Below are positions 35,431-47,300 of a stretch of DNA of 64,000 nucleotides, one piece after another. Position 1 is the stretch's first letter. Each line of letters opens with the position of its first letter. Location of the stretch: the NCBI GenBank assembly GCA_027943245.1, contig JANDJZ010000046.1, forward strand, positions 62,001 to 126,000. The letters run 5' to 3'. The notes below the pieces were generated by a model, which saw nothing but the letters and a program-made list of their open reading frames with translations, had not been told where the DNA came from and did not search any database. The translations under genes were made by a program, and so were the position numbers. The stretch comes from Acanthamoeba sp. SK_2022b (taxonomy: Eukaryota; Discosea; Longamoebia; Acanthamoebidae).

Positions 35431-37186
35431 CTAGCACGGCGGGTTGACGATCTGCCCGCCACCCGATCCGCGCATCGTCCTCGCCACAACTTGGCCGGTT
35501 ACTCGCCCGTTCTGCAGCGTCACATCGGCGCCCGCAGCCAGCAGCGCGCCTAGCCATTGTGTTGTGTAGATCACATGAGACCAGCGATGCTATGCTGCTT
35601 TGAAAATATTGAGGAAGGCGCGAGGTGTGGACGTACCGGGCAAGTTGAAGGCTTGGACGACCACCAGATCGGTGCCGCCGCAGACGTTCCAGAGCACGGA
35701 GCGCGGCGAGACAGGGCCCAGGTCCACGGCGAAGTTGGAGAACACGAGAGAGGTCGTGCTATCGCCGCTCTCGCGCATAACGTTGATGATCACTTCGCTA
35801 CTGGGCTGGTTTTCGAAGCCCACCAACCGGAGGCTCGTCGCCACGGACAGGTCCCTCGCCCTCACGCTGAACGTCTGTCGGGGGTTGGTCAGCACACACA
35901 CACACACACACACAGCAGAGCCTGGCACGAAAAGAGGGACGAACCTCGACATCGTTGCCCGAGGCGGTGAGGGTGATGCCGCCCGACGAGTCGACGGACG
36001 CCTCGGTGGACTGGCCCTCTTCGACAGAGCTGCAGAGGGTCTCGCTTTCGTCGAACAACTCCCGCATGGCCTCCTCGAAATCGATGCCGCTCAGTTCGGT
36101 AACGTCGCCCACCTGCGTTCGTGTCGGCAGCTTGCGTGAGCGCATGCACACACGCGGATCAGAGTCTGAGCGTACCTTGAGGCTGCCGCTGCCAAACGAA
36201 GGCGCGCTGAGGATTTGGACGTCGGACGAGGCGAGGAGGTTGCCGCAGAAGAGTTGGCCGTTGGAGTAGTCGTGCGTGCCGCCCTGCACGATCAGCGTGA
36301 AGCGCTCACTCTCCGCGGCGGTGCACGCGGCACCCGAGGCCGCCTGATTGACGCCGAAGCCGCGCAGGCGCAGTCCCCCGCGCACGGCCGCCGCTGACTC
36401 AAAGTCGCCGTTGATCATGTCGAGCGAGGGAGTCCCCCCGGTCGAGGAAGAGTTGCCCAGAACGAAGGCGCTGAAGTCGGCCGCCTGTCCCAGGCGAGCG
36501 TTGTTCGGAGGGCACGAGGTGGGCGAGGGCGAGGGCGATTCCTCGGGAACGGGCGACGGACAGCCGCAATGGCTGGGCTTGGTGGGCGGAGGCGAGGGCG
36601 AAGCGGACGGGCACCCGCAGTCGCAGTGGCACTCGCACTCACAGTGCTTGGGCGGGCACTTGGGCGGCCGCGAGGGCTTGGGCGGGCTCGGCGTGGGCGA
36701 GACCGAAGGCTTGGCCGGACTCGAGGGCGAGGGCGACGGAGAGGCGGGGGATGAAGGGGAAGACGACGCTGAGGGCGACGCCGATTCCGGAGGAGAAGGC
36801 GACGCCGACTCCGAGGGGGAGGGCGAAGCCGACTCCGAGGGAGACGGAGAAGCCGGAGCTGAGGGGGAAGGCGACGGCGACGGCGACTCGGGCGGTGAGG
36901 GTGACGGCGACTCAGGTGGAGAGGGCGACGCTGACTCCGAGGGCGACGGCGACGCTGATTCGGAGGCCTTGGGTGGGCACGTGGCCGAAGCAGAGGGCGA
37001 TTCCGATTCCTTGACCATGCACGACGCCGACGGAGAGGGCTTGTGTTGCTTCGAGTTGTGCCACCAGCCGCTGTCTTGGCCATCCGTGTCGTCGCCGGCA
37101 CGGATCGGGGAAGCCTGCCCGAGCAGCAGGAGGGTCATGAGGGCCAGCAACCCAAGGTAACGAAGTTTAAGGTAATGATGATCCAT
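35431..37186 (-). CDS. Secreted choice-of-anchor A domain protein (Jonah-type cyst wall lectin candidate)
   Basis: Four exons (37186-36176, 36112-35945, 35874-35637, 35549-35431) give 511 residues. A signal peptide is clear (LGLLALMTLLLLGQASPIRA). Next comes a Ser/Pro-rich spacer of about 150 residues built from SPSPSES and SPSPPES units, containing a Cys-rich insert (CPPKHCECECHCDCGC). The rest is a choice-of-anchor A domain: it starts LGQAADFSAFVLGN and ends with LWNVCGGTDLVVV, ALLAAGADVTLQNGRVTGQV. Acanthamoeba Jonah lectins carry this domain and bind cellulose in the cyst wall; this gene has one copy, as in the single-domain form. Assignment to Jonah itself is inference from domain content. 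Confidence 0.82.
35890..35912 (+). repeat. (CA)n short run in intron
   Basis: Twelve or so CA units sit in the second intron of the choice-of-anchor A gene. Confidence 0.8.
36520..37020 (-). repeat. Coding minisatellite for Ser/Pro repeats
   Basis: The first exon of the choice-of-anchor A gene contains degenerate 12-30 bp units such as GAGGGCGACGCCGACTC (plus strand) that encode SPSPSES and SPSPPES. The unit pattern suggests expansion by unequal exchange, so the spacer length may differ between strains. Confidence 0.8.
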
Positions 37187-37332
37187 GCGTGTAGGTAATG
37201 GTGCGAAGTTGAGGTTGAAGTTGTGGTTTGAGCAGAGATATCGTTGTTGGTGTTGTTGTTGCTCGAGCTTAGTGTGTCGTAGTAGCTGTCGAGCTGGGAG
37301 AGTGATGAATCCAAGGTCGATACTCGGGTGGC

Positions 37333-37340
37333 TTTTATAG
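37333..37340 (-). promoter_or_regulatory. TATA box for the choice-of-anchor A gene
   Basis: On the minus strand CTATAAAAG lies about 147 bp upstream of the ATG at 37186. It stands alone in GC-rich DNA, and the strong TATA consensus would suit a highly expressed, developmentally induced wall-protein gene. Confidence 0.6.
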
Positions 37341-37891
37341 GCGGGAGGGTCGCGGCTTCAAACCAGCGGAATGGGCCAGCCTTCGCCCAACCGCGTGGAA
37401 ATTCACCCAGCGCGGCGCCCGACGAGTGCCTCGCCCCCTCATGCTGCGTGGTGGGCATCCAGCGATGGGCGGCCGAATTCGGGCCGCCCCTCCGGCTCGC
37501 TGTAACTCAGGATAAAGGGCCCTGTACCTGGCGATCCCCGAGGGGCTCTCTCCACGGCACCGAAACCAATTTGATCTCACCTCACCACTCTGTCCCGAGA
37601 GATCAGTGGGAAAACGGACAGGTCGGGGGGTGATTTGAGGCCCAGCGCCTCATGGCACGAAATTTGATCGCAGTCCCATTAGGCTTGTTGCACACCGACG
37701 GGGCCCATCGGTGACCTAATTCGGTGTTCAAGCTCCCGGTGGTGGGCAGTGCCACTACCTTAATGGATGGTAGGAACAACCCCCCCCCCAATGCGATGCT
37801 GCGTGCCAAAGGAGCTAGTGCGGTGTGGGGAGCCTTTGTGTGTTCATTGTTCAGTCAGAATTTACTGGCTTACCTCCGTCGGTGCTTGTGT
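37341..37891. other. Intergenic region without recognised feature
   Basis: Between the promoter of the choice-of-anchor A gene and the stop of the ZZ/EF-hand gene I see no coding exon. The distal part is presumably the 3' UTR of the ZZ/EF-hand gene. Confidence 0.5.
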
Positions 37892-39669
37892 TCAGAAGAC
37901 AGACCCGAGAGCCTCCAGCCAGGAGATCATCGTCGGGTCTTGTAGCGCCCACGCCCTGCGATAGCCGACCATCAGTGAATGAATGGTGAGTCTCACACTT
38001 GCCCTCTCTTCTCTCTCTCTCTCTTACAAACGTGGGTGAACGTGTTACCTGAACTCCTCGTAGGTTATCTTTCCGTCGTTATTTACATCGGCGGCGGCAA
38101 AGGCCTTCTCCACCATCTCCTCAATGGCGACCTGGTACATGGAGTCCATGATGGGCGAGAGGTCCTCGTTATTGAGCGGCGCATCCTCGGGCTGTTTCGT
38201 GATCGAATCTGCTTGCGCGGACGCACGCGGTAAGCCAACACGTGCGACCATCAGCACAAGAGCGCGTGCGCTGCGGCAGTCGGCCCAGCACTCGGCGGGA
38301 GGAGCGCGGCGGGCGGGTTACCCTCTTGCGTTTCCGCGTCGGGCAGGCCGACAAAGGCCGCCGACACGGGGTTCGTGTTGTTGTCGTTGTAGTTGAGGAT
38401 GAGTTCTTCTTCGATCACCTTAACGGCTTCCCGCACGGCCTCCATGGACAGGTAGAAGTAGGCCTTGAACATTTTGTACAGCTCCTCCTTATCAATGTCT
38501 ATTAGCGCAAACCAAGCCAAGAGTAGATGGCCGACGGTTAGCACGACGTGGACCAATGCTGCGAGCCAAGCAAAGCTAAGCAAAGCCAAGCAAGCGTACA
38601 GCCGTCGCCATCTAGGTCGTATCCCTTGAAAGCGTCTATCGCGGGCGGTCATGCCGGTCAGTGGATCGGAAGAGTGGAGCATAGGGACACGTGTAATACC
38701 GAGTGGCAAAGGGCGTAGGTGTACATTTGATCTTTTCTTCCGGCGTTCCCTTGCACAGCACCGACAGCCCGCAGACGAGCTCCGAGAAGTCGATCGTTCC
38801 GTTTCCATCTATCGCATGTGACGCAGAATGTCATGGTTAGCGGCGCGATGAAAACTGGATAGTCGTCGAGGCAAAGCAAGAGAGAGAGAGAGAGGCCAGC
38901 AAATGGGAGTGCACCTTGGTCGAAGAACTTGAATATCCGATCGGTGATGAGGTTAGTCTCTACTCCCAGCGGGCCGAGACATCGCTCGAAGGTGTCCTTG
39001 TCTATCCCGTTCTTGGAGGTGGCAAGGGCCTTGAACTGTTCGAACAGCGCCTCCAGTTCCACCTCGTCAACTGCCGTCATCGCCCAACAGGGAAGTCGGT
39101 GGTCAGTATCAAGGTAGCGCAGAGTGAACAAACGGGCAGAATGCGTGGCCTCACGTACAGTGCGTCTTCCGCTTGAGTTCCTTCACTTCGGCATGCGAGA
39201 TCTCGCCGATGGCACCGCCTGGATAGAGAACGGGCAGGAGAGCACCCGGTGGGATGGCCAGTGCTGGTATGGGGATCTTGATCTTCAAGAAGACATGTGT
39301 CTTGAAGTGATTGTCCTTGGCCTCGCACGTCTCGCACAGATCAAAATCGGCACCTGACAAATAAATCAAAAAGAAATACGAATTAGAGTAAATGAACAAC
39401 AGTCCAAATTACTCGAGTAAAATGAACGTACAATTGGCGCACATGTAGCGAATGCCTCTAATAATGTCACCACAATCGCCGCATATGATGCCACGATGCA
39501 CCGTCTGGTTGGTGCGCTGCTTCTTCTGTCGCTGCCGCATCTTCTTGCGGACGACGGCGGCCCCAAAAAAGGCCACAGCACCTCCTAGGAGCACCCACCT
39601 CCACTGCAGCTTGTCCAGCAGCGTGTCAGCCACCGAGGCCTCGCTCGGCACCACCACGGCAGCTTCCAT
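37892..39669 (-). CDS. Membrane-anchored ZZ zinc-finger / EF-hand protein
   Basis: Eight exons (39669-39432, 39353-39159, 39070-38915, 38808-38725, 38635-38600, 38498-38322, 38208-38049, 37955-37892) give 369 residues. A single transmembrane helix is near the start (WVLLGGAVAFFGAAVV), followed by a basic stretch (RKKMRQRQKKQR) that predicts an N-out/C-in orientation. A ZZ finger follows: HRGIICGDCGDIIRGIRYMC, then CADFDLCETCEA. The C-terminal half has calcineurin-B-like EF-hands with canonical loops DGNGTIDFSE, DLDGDGYIDKEE and DVNNDGKITYEE. It should be a calcium sensor on a membrane whose ZZ finger binds a protein partner. I know of no named family with exactly this order. Confidence 0.8.
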
Positions 39670-39789
39670 CTCTCTTTGTGGTTTTGTTTGGTACGTTCGA
39701 AGTTTTTTTAACGAAACGCAAACCTTCTTCGTTTCGGAAAACGAAAAGCGTGAAGCAAGCATAGGCTTGTTTGCCTGCAGAAAAAAAAC
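39670..39789. promoter_or_regulatory. 120 bp bidirectional promoter region
   Basis: The ATGs of the ZZ/EF-hand gene (-) and the NDUFB2-like gene (+) are only 120 bp apart, so both core promoters and 5' leaders must overlap here. The segment is richer in A and T than the flanking exons. Confidence 0.7.
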
Positions 39790-40078
39790 ATGGGAGGCGG
39801 AGGTGATCATCACGTCTACAAGGGCCTCGACGCGAAGCTGCCTTATGGTGGGTTCCATCCCCCTCCGGTGAAGCGCATCCACAAGAACGTAGCCCTTTTC
39901 ATCGGCACGTCCATGTGGTTCTGGATCTTTTGGAGATTGAAGCATGATTGGCGCCACCTCTTCGTACATTCCCATCTCTCGCCTACCCACGCCTGCGCTT
40001 TTTTAACCCTACCCCCCCACCCAGACTTCCCACCGCCCGTACGAGATTACCCACGAGGGGGAGGAAGCGCATCATTAA
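39790..40078 (+). CDS. NDUFB2: NADH dehydrogenase (complex I) beta subcomplex subunit 2-like protein
   Basis: Two exons (39790-39963, 40025-40078) give 75 residues. The sequence resembles plant NDUFB2: a Gly-rich start followed by HHVYKGLD, one hydrophobic helix (KNVALFIGTSMWFWIFWRLK), then HDW, a PYE motif and a His-ended C-terminus. The subunit is a small single-pass accessory protein of the membrane arm of complex I in the mitochondrial inner membrane. It has no cleavable presequence, as is usual for this subunit. Confidence 0.75.
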
Positions 40079-41042
40079 TCGCGTCATCCATATGCCTGAG
40101 GTTACAGTGGACAGGAATGATGCTGAACAAAAATTCTGCACTTACCCATCCTTCAATGCAAAACTCGTAATCTTTCTCATGCGCCCTTTTCTTCTAGCTC
40201 TTTTGATTGTTCGAAACTGCATAATATTTATAAAAAATATGAAATTGAGGGGACAGTGGTAACTCTTAGACTGTCAGACATGCATAAAGCACCAGTCTTA
40301 GTGACATACATGCATAAAGCACCCTGTCCAATCTCAACCATGCCATCTGGCTTATGGAGGCAGCACCACAATGACCATCATCTTTAGTTCACTGTACAAT
40401 CATATTGTCTTTTTACACCATGTGTTTACCTGTGCAGTAAAGTACCTGGAAGCACTCATCAAGTATGGGGAGCTAATCTGCAGCAGCTGTCCAAGCTTGC
40501 CCAGGCCATCAAGGATAGCAAAGTCTGGCCACTGCTGGCTGCCACCAGTGGTGTGGCTGCTACTGGCTGTGACTGACCACCCACTGACCACTGCCTGGCT
40601 GCCACTAGCCATAGCCTGGCTGCTGCTGTGCACTGGGACCAGTTTAACCACTACACCAGCAGCATTGAGGGGAGGGGGTGATTGGCCACTGGCAAGCATC
40701 TTCACAGCCATCCCCAGTTTTTGCCTGGCCCAAGGATGTCAACCTCAGCATCACCACTCATTGCAACCACCTCTGCACTTGTTTGGCTGCTACTCTATCT
40801 TCAAGCTAATGAGCAAAAATGTCTATCTGAGTGTTCATTTTGAGTCTATGTCTTTGCCTTCCTTCTCCCTGCTTTTGATGTACCTCACTTTCCTCATCAT
40901 TGGCCACACCCATAAAGCCATCTATCAGCCCAAATTCAGAACTGCCAGGCACACTCCAAGGTTTTGTTCCAACATTGGATTTCAATGCGTAAGGTCCTGT
41001 AGCGCTCTTGTCGTCAAGGACAAAAGAAGAAATGAAAAAAAT
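40079..41042. repeat. CpG-poor repeat-like block
   Basis: From about 40090 to 40980 the sequence lacks CpG almost entirely and is full of CTGGCTGC/CACTGG-type words, unlike the coding DNA on either side. No domain is visible in any frame; the long frame running into the TMEM19 gene from 40371 is not credible before 41043. A pair of near-identical short stretches (CATGCATAAAGCACC at about 40279 and 40308) lies near the left end. I take it as a decayed mobile element. Confidence 0.5.
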
Positions 41043-42350
41043 ATGTTTAGTTTCGTAGCTTGTTGTGGAATGGAGTGGTTGTGGCACGGAGCGGTGTCAG
41101 TGGTGTTCAGTGTAGCCTTTTCGTATGCGGGCTACCGTAAACGATCGTTAGACGCCTCGGGCGGGCTAGCGGCGTTCGTGGTGGGCTTGCTGACATGCCT
41201 CGCCGGCTACCGATTCGCAGCCGTGCTCATCCTATTCTTCATCTCTTCATCTTTCCTCACCAAGCTCAGTCCCCAAAAGAAGCGAAAGATCGAAGCCGAC
41301 TTCAAAGAAGGCGGGCAGCGCGACTGGCTGCAAGTGGTGGGCTTGCCTCAGATAACTTCTTATTTATTTTTTTTTATATTATTTTATTTCTCATATTATT
41401 GGATTGCAGGTGGCGAACTCTTTGGTGGGCACGCTGCTGTGCGTCGTGTGGCTGCAAATGGTGGGCGTGGGCGACCGCTACTACCTCGATTTTAGTGCCC
41501 GGCCAGTTCCCAGCCTGATCCTCGCCGCCTTCTTGGGGTACACACTGGCGCCTAGGCCTTGTCGTAGAGCACCTTGACGTCCGTCGGAGGGAGAGGGCAG
41601 CTGATGAAACGACAACGTTCCACGCAGGCACTACGCATGCTGCAATGGCGACACCTGGGCGAGCGAACTCGGTGTGCTGGCCAAAGGCAGTCCCGTCCTC
41701 ATCACCACCTTCAAGCAGGTGCGACAATCCCGTGCCCCGCCGCAAACGGTGCCCCGGGTGAGCTGAGCACCTGATCATATTTTCTGCTGCTCGGTGGCAT
41801 ACCGCAGGTGCCCAAGGGAACGAATGGAGCGCTGTCGCTCCTCGGGACTGCCGCCTCGCTTGCCGGAGGTCTGTTCCTCGGCGTGGTGTTCTTCGTTTCC
41901 AGCGCCCTCTTTTGCGAGGCGCCCACCTCCGTTGCGCAGTGGCCGGTCATCCTCGTCGGCGGCTTCGCTGGCTTTGTTGGTTCTCTGGTACTGCGCCTGC
42001 CCACTTGTTCCCACCGCTTCCTGGGACAACTCACGAGGACCCGCTACCCCATTCCAGCTGGACTCGCTGCTGGGCGCGACCCTGCAGTACTCGGGCTTCT
42101 GCTCTCGACAGCAGAAGGTGGTGTCTACCCCCGGGCCTACTGTTAAGCACCTTACTGGGGCCAACGTCCTCACCAACGGCCAGGTAGGGCCACCACATGG
42201 CCTTATTTCGTTTGTATTGATCTTCTCTTCTCTCTCTTGACCTGATGACGCAACGTTGTGGGTTGGCAGGTAAACTTTGTGTCGGCGCTGCTGACGGCCC
42301 CAATCACCGCTGTCGTCGCCCACGCTGTTATGGCCTGGCCAGTATCGTAA
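41043..42350 (+). CDS. TMEM19: TMEM19 / DUF92 family membrane protein
   Basis: Six exons (41043-41333, 41410-41537, 41628-41718, 41808-41987, 42058-42183, 42270-42350) give 298 residues. The family pattern is clear: [74 protein letters not shown] and [13 protein letters not shown]. Six or so hydrophobic helices are spread over the length. The DUF92 family includes plant VTE6, a phytyl-phosphate kinase, and the conserved acidic and glycine-rich motifs are kept; the substrate in amoebae and animals is unknown. An upstream in-frame extension into the CpG-poor block was rejected. Confidence 0.88.
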
Positions 42351-42416
42351 AATTGGTCATTAATAAATAAATTAAAAGAATAAATAAAAACCAACCAAAA
42401 GCAAGAGGAGAGAAAG

Positions 42417-45400
42417 ATGAACGTCCCCTACGCGAGTGGGTCCTCGTCTCTTGGAGGCACTGAGCCTAAAGGGAAGGAGAAGCTTCACGCCACTGCGTCG
42501 CCTGCACTCACGATCCGTTCACCAGCCAAACAGGAACTGCAGGCCACCAAGGCCAAAATGGAGGCCCTTGCCCGCCGGTGCTTCTCTCTCCCTTGCGTAT
42601 CGCTCAATCTTTCACGCTTGCATCCCGCGGTTCCCCTGCTGCTCATCTCACAAATCTCCATCTATGCCACAGATACTTTCTGCAGCTCACCCAGGGCTGC
42701 GGGAATTCCGAGTGCACCAACAAGTTCTGCATGTCGTGTCCGGGTACACAGCGCTCGCCCCTCTGCCTCGCCCGCTAGCTCACTCACTGGCACGGGCTGT
42801 TGGGTCGGGCCGGGTGATGCAGGCGGAGTGCGGCTCACGCCCGAACAAGCCAAAGTGTGGAGCGTGCAGCTGGCGGCACGGCCGCGGCGCTACCTGTGCA
42901 TCGGCGAGGAGGAAGGCCAGCCGTCCGTGGCCAAACGGCTCTTCCCTCCCTCGGCGCTCAAGAAGGCCAACCTCGCCCTGCCTTTTGCTCTTCCCCCCAA
43001 GGAGTTGCCTGCAGTCTCTGCGTCGTCGCCTTCGTCGCCGGCATCGCATGCCGCCTCTGTAGACTCCTCCGCGCCGCCGCCCGCTTCCTCCTCCCCCTCC
43101 TCCTTCTCGCCCTCCTCTTCTTCATCATCGCCGTCTCCCTTATCCCGTTCGCCATCACCGTCGCGAGCGGCCTCTGCCTTTGCCTTTTCGTCTGCCAGCT
43201 CGCCAGTCAAGCCCAGCCAGTTCCTCTTCTCCGTGGTGTCCAAGTCCACGCCTTTCTCGGCCCTCTTCTCCAGCGTCGTCACGCCCGAGGAGGGTAACAC
43301 CTTCATCATCCACTCGTGGTCGCCCAAGAAGGAAAAAGGCACGTCGCGTCACTCTCTCGGCTTCGTCTCCACCTTTGGCCCACACGCGAGGCTCACTCCT
43401 CACCTCCTGGTTTAAACGGCGTTTTGACTGGGCTGTAGGAGCGCGCGAGAACGAGGTCATCGTCACGAGCCTCAGCTTGGAGCTCATCGAGGAGTTGGTG
43501 GCGGCGGCCAAGGACGGAGACATCGGCAAGCTCAAGGAGATCGTCAGGGACGGGTTCAGCGACTCCTACGTTCTCAACAACAGCTTCATTAAGGCATCTG
43601 CGGGCCCCTCCCCCATGCCGCCATCCGTTTTCCATCTTCCAGGAAACGCAGTTCACTCATCGCCCCCCCCCCTCTGCAACATGCTGTCGCAGGAGCTGGA
43701 CGCCGCGGACGAGGACGACATCTCGGTGGTGGACCTGGAGGCCGCCGCCCAGGCCTACCGCCTCGTGATTGAGTTGGCACGATGACCTCTCACCTTTCCC
43801 TCTTGGCATTAGGCCACACGCAACCTCGCCTCATGGTTTTCGGACTATATAGGAACGCGCGCCCATTCTCCACACGCTGGAGAACGCCACCGAGTTGGTG
43901 GTGTCCCGGCTCGCTCTCAGGAAGCAGTCCATCACCTGCGTCAAAGACATGCGTCAAATCATGATCCTTCTCGAGGTACGCCGCAGAGTTTCACTTATTA
44001 TTATTTTATTATTTTCTTCTTAATAAATAACATTGTGGTTGGTAGAACCCGTTGATCCTCCACGGCGAATCCTACGGAGGGATCACACCCCTGCGGAAGC
44101 TAGCGCAAGCCATCGTGGGCCTTCCACCGCATCTCCAGGCCACACTGACCCACTGGTTCACCCTGTACGTACTGAGGGGCTACCTACCCCTCGATTGCCG
44201 GATGGCGATGGGAGGAAGTGGGTGAGGATGACTAACAGCATCGGCCACGACGCACCACACAAGATATTCCGAGAAAAAAGTCAAGGAACTGGTGGAGATC
44301 CTGCATTCCTTCGTCAACGCGCACATGCACCAGCATCACACGCGCTCACAGGACAGCATACTTCATCACGGCATCACCATGCTCCGCCTCCTCTGTACGC
44401 ACCTCCCATCCTCTGTAGTCTTTCACCAACCATAGCAGATGCCCTTTAACGTCATCTGTTTCTATGTCTGCTCAGACGAGGCCAACCAGAGCGTGGGCCG
44501 GGTGGCGTACACGAGCTTCTACAGCGAGACCGTGTGCGAGAAGGTCAACATCAAGGACGATTACCGCAAGTGGATGCAGACTCGGTTCGCACACTGCTCT
44601 TCCCCTCTTCCCACCATCACCTCTCGAATCGACGTTGGCACTATAAGGTATGCCGACGTGGCACTGACAGCCGAGCTGCTCGCGGACAGGCATGCGGACA
44701 CGCTGGAGGAGCGGAAGAAGGACCTCTTTGGTGACATCGAGAGCGCACCCAACAAGCCCGCCGAAGGCAGCGCGGCCGAGGGGAGGAAGGAGATGGTAGC
44801 CGACGACGAGGCGGTGGACGAACGAGCCCCCGAACATCCCACGTGGGTGTCCGAAGACTCGGACGCGTCGCCCGCCGAGAGTCGCGCCACGACGGACGCG
44901 GGCCGCGACCAAGCGACGCCGGACGAAGACCAAGGCCGCAGTGCCGAGCGCTGCGTCGACGTGGACCGGAGCGAGGAGCGCGGGAGCAAGGCTCGTGTGC
45001 GCAGCTTTGCCGAGGAGGATGCTCCAGCGGGCAACAGCGCTGCTGCTGCTGTACCACGGCCGGACAAGGAGGAAAAGGGCAAGGAGAAGGCCCAAGCCTC
45101 GAATGACGACGGCGAAGAGAAGGAAAGCGAAGGCAAAGAGAGAAGGGGCGACGAGCAGAGCGACCACGAAAGCGAAGGGGTAGCGTCGGAAGACCAAGAG
45201 AGCGAAGAGAACGACCAGGCGCGGAGGCGCAGGAAGCGAAAAGAGAAGAGGAGGGCGCGCAGCTTCCTCGACAACCAGGATGCCTCGCACGCAAAGGCCG
45301 AGTTCTTCTTCTGCGACTACCCCTTCCTGCTCGACCCCACTACCAAGGCCCGCATTATGCACATCGACGCGGCCATGCAGATGAGCTACGAAGTCGAGGT

Positions 45401-46720
45401 AACGTTTAGTTTTCCAGCAATTTGCGTTTCCGGCCAAGCTCCTCACCTTTGTCGCCACGCCAGGACGCAATCGCCAAGCTGTCCTTCCTCGGAATGCTGA
45501 AGGAGCAGTCGCTGCCGGTGTTCATTCCCGCCAGCGTGCAGCGCACAGCGGTGCCGCACCTGATCCTCGAGATCAGACGCCAGGAGCTCATCTCCGATAC
45601 GCTCTCTCAGGTACGCGGTGTTGTCGCACCTGCCGCAGCCCAGCGAGTGGACAGTGCCAAAGGCGAGCTTCGACATTGATCGCCTTGTCTTGTCCCCATG
45701 CCGTCCTTCAACAGATCTCGGCCAAGTTGCGGGACTTGAAGAAGCCGCTCAAGGTCAAGTTCGTGGGCGAGGAGGGCATCGATCAGGGTGGCGTGCAGAA
45801 AGAATTCTTCCAGCTGATCGTCGAGGAGATATTCGACCCCAAGTTTGGTGCGACGCTTCTCCTCTCTCCTCCCCTCTCCCCCAATTTCTTGAGGACCTGC
45901 GCACGCTCGCTCACCGCCTGTTGCATTTCCAGGAATGTTTTCCTACGACGAGGAGACGCGGCGTGTCTGGTTCAACCCCTTCTCGCTCGAGACCGAGAAG
46001 CAGTACCAACTGATCGGCATGGTAAGCTCGGGACACATTGGCGATGCGTACCTGGGCCGGAGCGGGGGACTGACCTCGCCTCGATCTCACAAACCAAACA
46101 AACAGATCCTGGGGCTGGCCATCTACAACGGAGTCATTCTCGACCTGCACCTGCCCGTGATCGTGTACAAGAAACTGTTGGGCCACACGCCCACCTTCGA
46201 CGACCTCAAGGAGCTCCGCCCGGCCTTGGCCAAGGGCATGCAGCAGCTCCTTGACTACGACGGCGACGACGTGGAGGACGTGTTCTGCCTCACCTTCCAG
46301 GTACACTCGACTCCTGTGGCATCGCACGCGCCAAGCAATCCCCAGCACATGCATTCGCTCACGCTGCGCTGTGTAGACGGAACACGACACCTTTGGCGAG
46401 AGGGTCGTGTACGACCTCAAGCCCGGCGGGGAAGACATACCAGTCACCAACGCCAACCGAAAGGGTACAGCCTTGTCCAGCCTTGTTCTCTTTTCTGTTG
46501 TTCTGGTTGGTTCTTATTAGTCCTTATTGTAAGGATTTTGTTCCAATTTGCCCCAACTATTCTTATCTCAACGTGTATTATCCGTCCGCAATGCAGAATA
46601 CGTTGACCTCTACGTAAAGTACATCCTTGAAGATTCGATTGCTCCGCAGTTCAGCGCATTTGCTCTGGGCTTCAAAACCGTTTGTGGTGGCCCGGTGCTT
46701 CAGGTTTGTACGCGCGCGCG

Positions 46721-46773
<53 letters not shown>

Positions 46774-47269
46774 TCGATCTGTGCTGAGCGCGTAACAACA
46801 TTCGATGCAAGCAGCTGTTCCGGGGCGAAGAGTTGGAACAGCTCATCTGTGGCAGTGCCGACCTCGACTTCAACGAGCTCGAGAAGATCGCAGTCTACCT
46901 AGAGGGATACAACGCGCAGCATCCCACCATCAGGTATAGATGATCCCCGCGCTAAGCTGACGCACGCCCATCTTTTGTAGCATCGCTCAACCAAGTTGTC
47001 GCAGAGCGTTCTGGGAGGTGGTCCACGAGCTATCGGTGGAACAGAAGAAATACCTTCTCGCCTTCGTCACTGGCAGCGACCGTGTGCCGATCAAGGGCAT
47101 CTCAAAGCTTACTTTTATCATCCAGCGCAACGGCCCCGACACCGACCGGCTGCCCACGTCCTTCACCTGCTTCTCGCGCCTGCTTCTGCCTGAGTACTCT
47201 AGCAAGGAGAAGCTCCAGAGGATGCTCACCACCGCCATTGACAACGCTCGTGGCTTTGGCCTATGTTGA
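42417..47269 (+). CDS. UBE3A: UBE3A-like HECT E3 ubiquitin ligase with AZUL zinc finger
   Basis: About sixteen exons. The N-terminal region holds an AZUL zinc finger, [20 protein letters not shown], joined over the first intron at 42577; in UBE3A this finger binds the proteasome subunit PSMD4. A Ser/Pro/Ala-rich linker and a Lys/Glu/Asp-rich insert (about 44760-45260) are longer than in animals. The HECT domain runs from about 45290 to the stop: [49 protein letters not shown] positions, and the catalytic cysteine in LPTSFTCF at 47168-47170. It ends NARGFGLC instead of the usual terminal acidic or Leu residues. It transfers ubiquitin through a thioester on that cysteine. Only 66 bp separate it from the TMEM19 gene. 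Confidence 0.92.
46711..46771 (+). repeat. (CG)n(CA)n compound microsatellite in intron
   Basis: About nine CG units run into about twenty CA units in a HECT-domain intron. A long CG run is unusual and can adopt Z-DNA. Confidence 0.95.
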
Positions 47270-47300
47270 ACAGAGCTTTGCGTGAAGAAAGGGCGTAGGC

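Noticed and set aside
40371..41042. N-terminal extension of the TMEM19 frame upstream of 41043
   Set aside because: It lies in the CpG-poor repeat block and has no similarity to the family.
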